This document shows positions 63,173-64,000 of a stretch of DNA of 64,000 nucleotides, piece by piece. A model generated the notes under the pieces. That model had not been told where the DNA came from. It ran no database searches and worked only from the letters and a program-made list of their open reading frames with translations. The stretch's first letter is position 1. Each line of letters begins with the position of its first letter. Source of the DNA: Rhodoblastus sp963748385 (GTDB taxonomy: Bacteria; Pseudomonadota; Alphaproteobacteria; Rhizobiales; Beijerinckiaceae); NCBI GenBank assembly GCA_963748385.1, contig CAVVIQ010000015.1:1-64000 (forward strand). Direction: 5' to 3'. A program made the position numbers and the translations under genes.

Positions 63173-63248
63173 TCCCTGATAGCTCAGCCGGTAGAGCAAG
63201 CGACTGTTAATCGCTGGGTCGCAGGTTCGAGTCCTGCTCAGGGAGCCA
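63173..63248 (+). tRNA. tRNA-Asn (anticodon GTT)
   Basis: The acceptor TCCCTGA pairs with TCAGGGA, GCCA is encoded at the end, the D-loop TAGCTCAGCCGGTAGAGC and T-loop GGTTCGAGTCC are standard, and the loop CTGTTAA gives anticodon GTT. Length is 76 bases. Confidence 0.96.
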
Positions 63249-63572
63249 CTCTTTTCAATGGCTTAGACCATACCCACTAGTGCCGCAGAACCCCGGTTTA
63301 GCTTCGTAGGGTGGCGGTTGAAGGCGTCCCAAGCTCCAAAGGTCAAGGCTCCGACCACCGCCGGCATAGGCATGCGTCATGGACTGCGCCTGCCTCCGGC
63401 CTCATGGATCGTCGACCTTCGGTATGTTTGGAAGCCAATGGGCCGCCCTGCCCCGATTGGTCCGGCGCCGCCTACCTTGCGGGCATGCCCGCCCACCTTC
63501 AGTGATTTGCCTTCGCCCTTGCGCCGGCTGCGGCACGCTATCGATGCGCCACTCCTCTCCCCATGCCAAAAT
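63249..63572. other. Stretch downstream of tRNA-Asn without supported gene
   Basis: Base composition and codon pattern change after the tRNA, and no frame has a recognisable product. tRNA 3' ends are frequent island attachment sites, but no integrase or repeat of the tRNA end is visible in the window. Confidence 0.3.
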
Positions 63573-63872
63573 GTGATCATCGGAGGAGCGCCGCGCCGAC
63601 CCCCACAGAAGTCAGCAGAGCCGTGGCTCGATCCCTTCCCGAAGCGGAAGGATCTGATTCCCGTGACGGTCGAGTTCCCGCCCGAGGCCTATCGCGAGCT
63701 GGAGCGCGTCGTCGCGAATGAAGCCTCGACGATGGAGTCGGCGATCGTCTGGTCCGTCGAAGTCGTGCTGGCGCAACACGGGAGGGTCGAGGAGCATGAG
63801 CGGGCGGAACGAGAGCGGGGAGCCCGCAGGGAGCGCCGAAGGGCCAGAGGGACCGCCCGGAGAGCCAGTTAA
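63573..63872 (+). CDS. Possible small DNA-binding-like protein
   Basis: The frame encodes LIPVTVEFPPEAYRELERVV and TMESAIVWSVEVVLAQHG, then a tail very rich in Arg and Glu. The first part looks like a ribbon-helix-helix module. The start is unsure (GTG at 63573 or 63663), without a clear ribosome site. It may be a mobile-element protein. Confidence 0.4.
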   Translation: MIIGGAPRRPPQKSAEPWLDPFPKRKDLIPVTVEFPPEAYRELERVVANEASTMESAIVWSVEVVLAQHGRVEEHERAERERGARRERRRARGTARRAS

Positions 63873-63998
63873 GCGCTTCATCGTGGCGCCGACGGAGTAG
63901 CGCGTTCTCGCGCTTTACACTGCGATCACCGGCAAGCAGCCGACGCCGGAAGGGATCGCCAGGCTGCGCAAGCGCAAGGCCGAGAAGCCACTCCCTCC
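63796..63998 (+). pseudogene. Open frame with an in-frame TAG
   Basis: ATG at 63796 starts MSGRNESGEPAGSAEGPEG and reads to TAG at 63898. The same frame then continues RVLALYTAITGKQPTPEGIA and RLRKRKAEK to the window edge. TAG could be a CAG (Gln) mutated by one base. It overlaps the previous frame, so only one of the two need be real. Confidence 0.3.
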
Positions 63999-64000
63999 AC

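Overview
The window reads as chromosomal DNA of a GC-rich alphaproteobacterium, most likely order Hyphomicrobiales (Rhizobiales) near the Beijerinckiaceae/Methylocystaceae. The reasons are the block tatA-tatB-tatC-serS-(insert)-surE-pcm-lytM, the run rlpA-dac-tmk-holB-tgt, the alphaproteobacterial form of QueE, and many small Rhizobiales-type hypothetical genes. Assignment to a genus is not possible from the sequence alone.

Layout. 1-5.6 kb is accessory and has lower GC: a broken repeat protein, a nuclease-helicase of the DUF2075 type, a DUF1353-like lipoprotein, a small secreted protein and a CoiA-like nuclease, ending near a tRNA-Gln. 5.9-10 kb holds a cold-shock/translation group (cspA, rpsU and two small conserved genes) and a trypsin-like protease. 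10-26 kb is mostly housekeeping: esterase, sugar kinase, nitroreductase, queE, an L,D-transpeptidase, smpB, dapA, a soluble lytic transglycosylase, a family 5 uracil-DNA glycosylase, a NYN-domain RNase, a DUF900 lipoprotein and a methionine gamma-lyase-like enzyme. 25.4-28.4 kb is a scarred stretch: a VapC/Phd-type toxin-antitoxin pair, a decayed copy of the antitoxin start with a duplicated operator, and an otsA remnant fused to a second copy of the guaA tail. 28.4-49 kb carries guaA, a glycosyltransferase, tgt, holB, tmk, a D-alanyl-D-alanine carboxypeptidase homologue, rlpA, an anion-type permease, eno, queF, two MFS transporters, a Gly/Tyr-rich secreted protein, a Nudix hydrolase, rnr and rfbD. 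49-62.9 kb carries a FUSC-family membrane protein, aroQ, the lytM/nlpD-pcm-surE block, a PEP-CTERM protein, serS, tatCBA, accBC and a DUF815 ATPase. A tRNA-Asn at 63.2 kb is followed by what looks like the edge of another accessory region.

How genes work together. queE, queF and tgt serve queuosine synthesis and insertion. Slt, the L,D-transpeptidase, the Dac homologue, RlpA and the LytM protein act on the cell wall. tatABC is the twin-arginine exporter. accB and accC form the biotin half of acetyl-CoA carboxylase. guaA, tmk and holB feed nucleotide supply and replication.

A caution applies to the whole window. At least eleven places show a protein switching frame by one base, mostly in short homopolymers, and the list includes genes that are normally essential (tmk) or broadly conserved (tatC). 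serS is also interrupted, in a way one base cannot explain. This pattern fits uncorrected sequencing indels better than real gene loss. Each case is therefore described as one interrupted gene with the shift position given.
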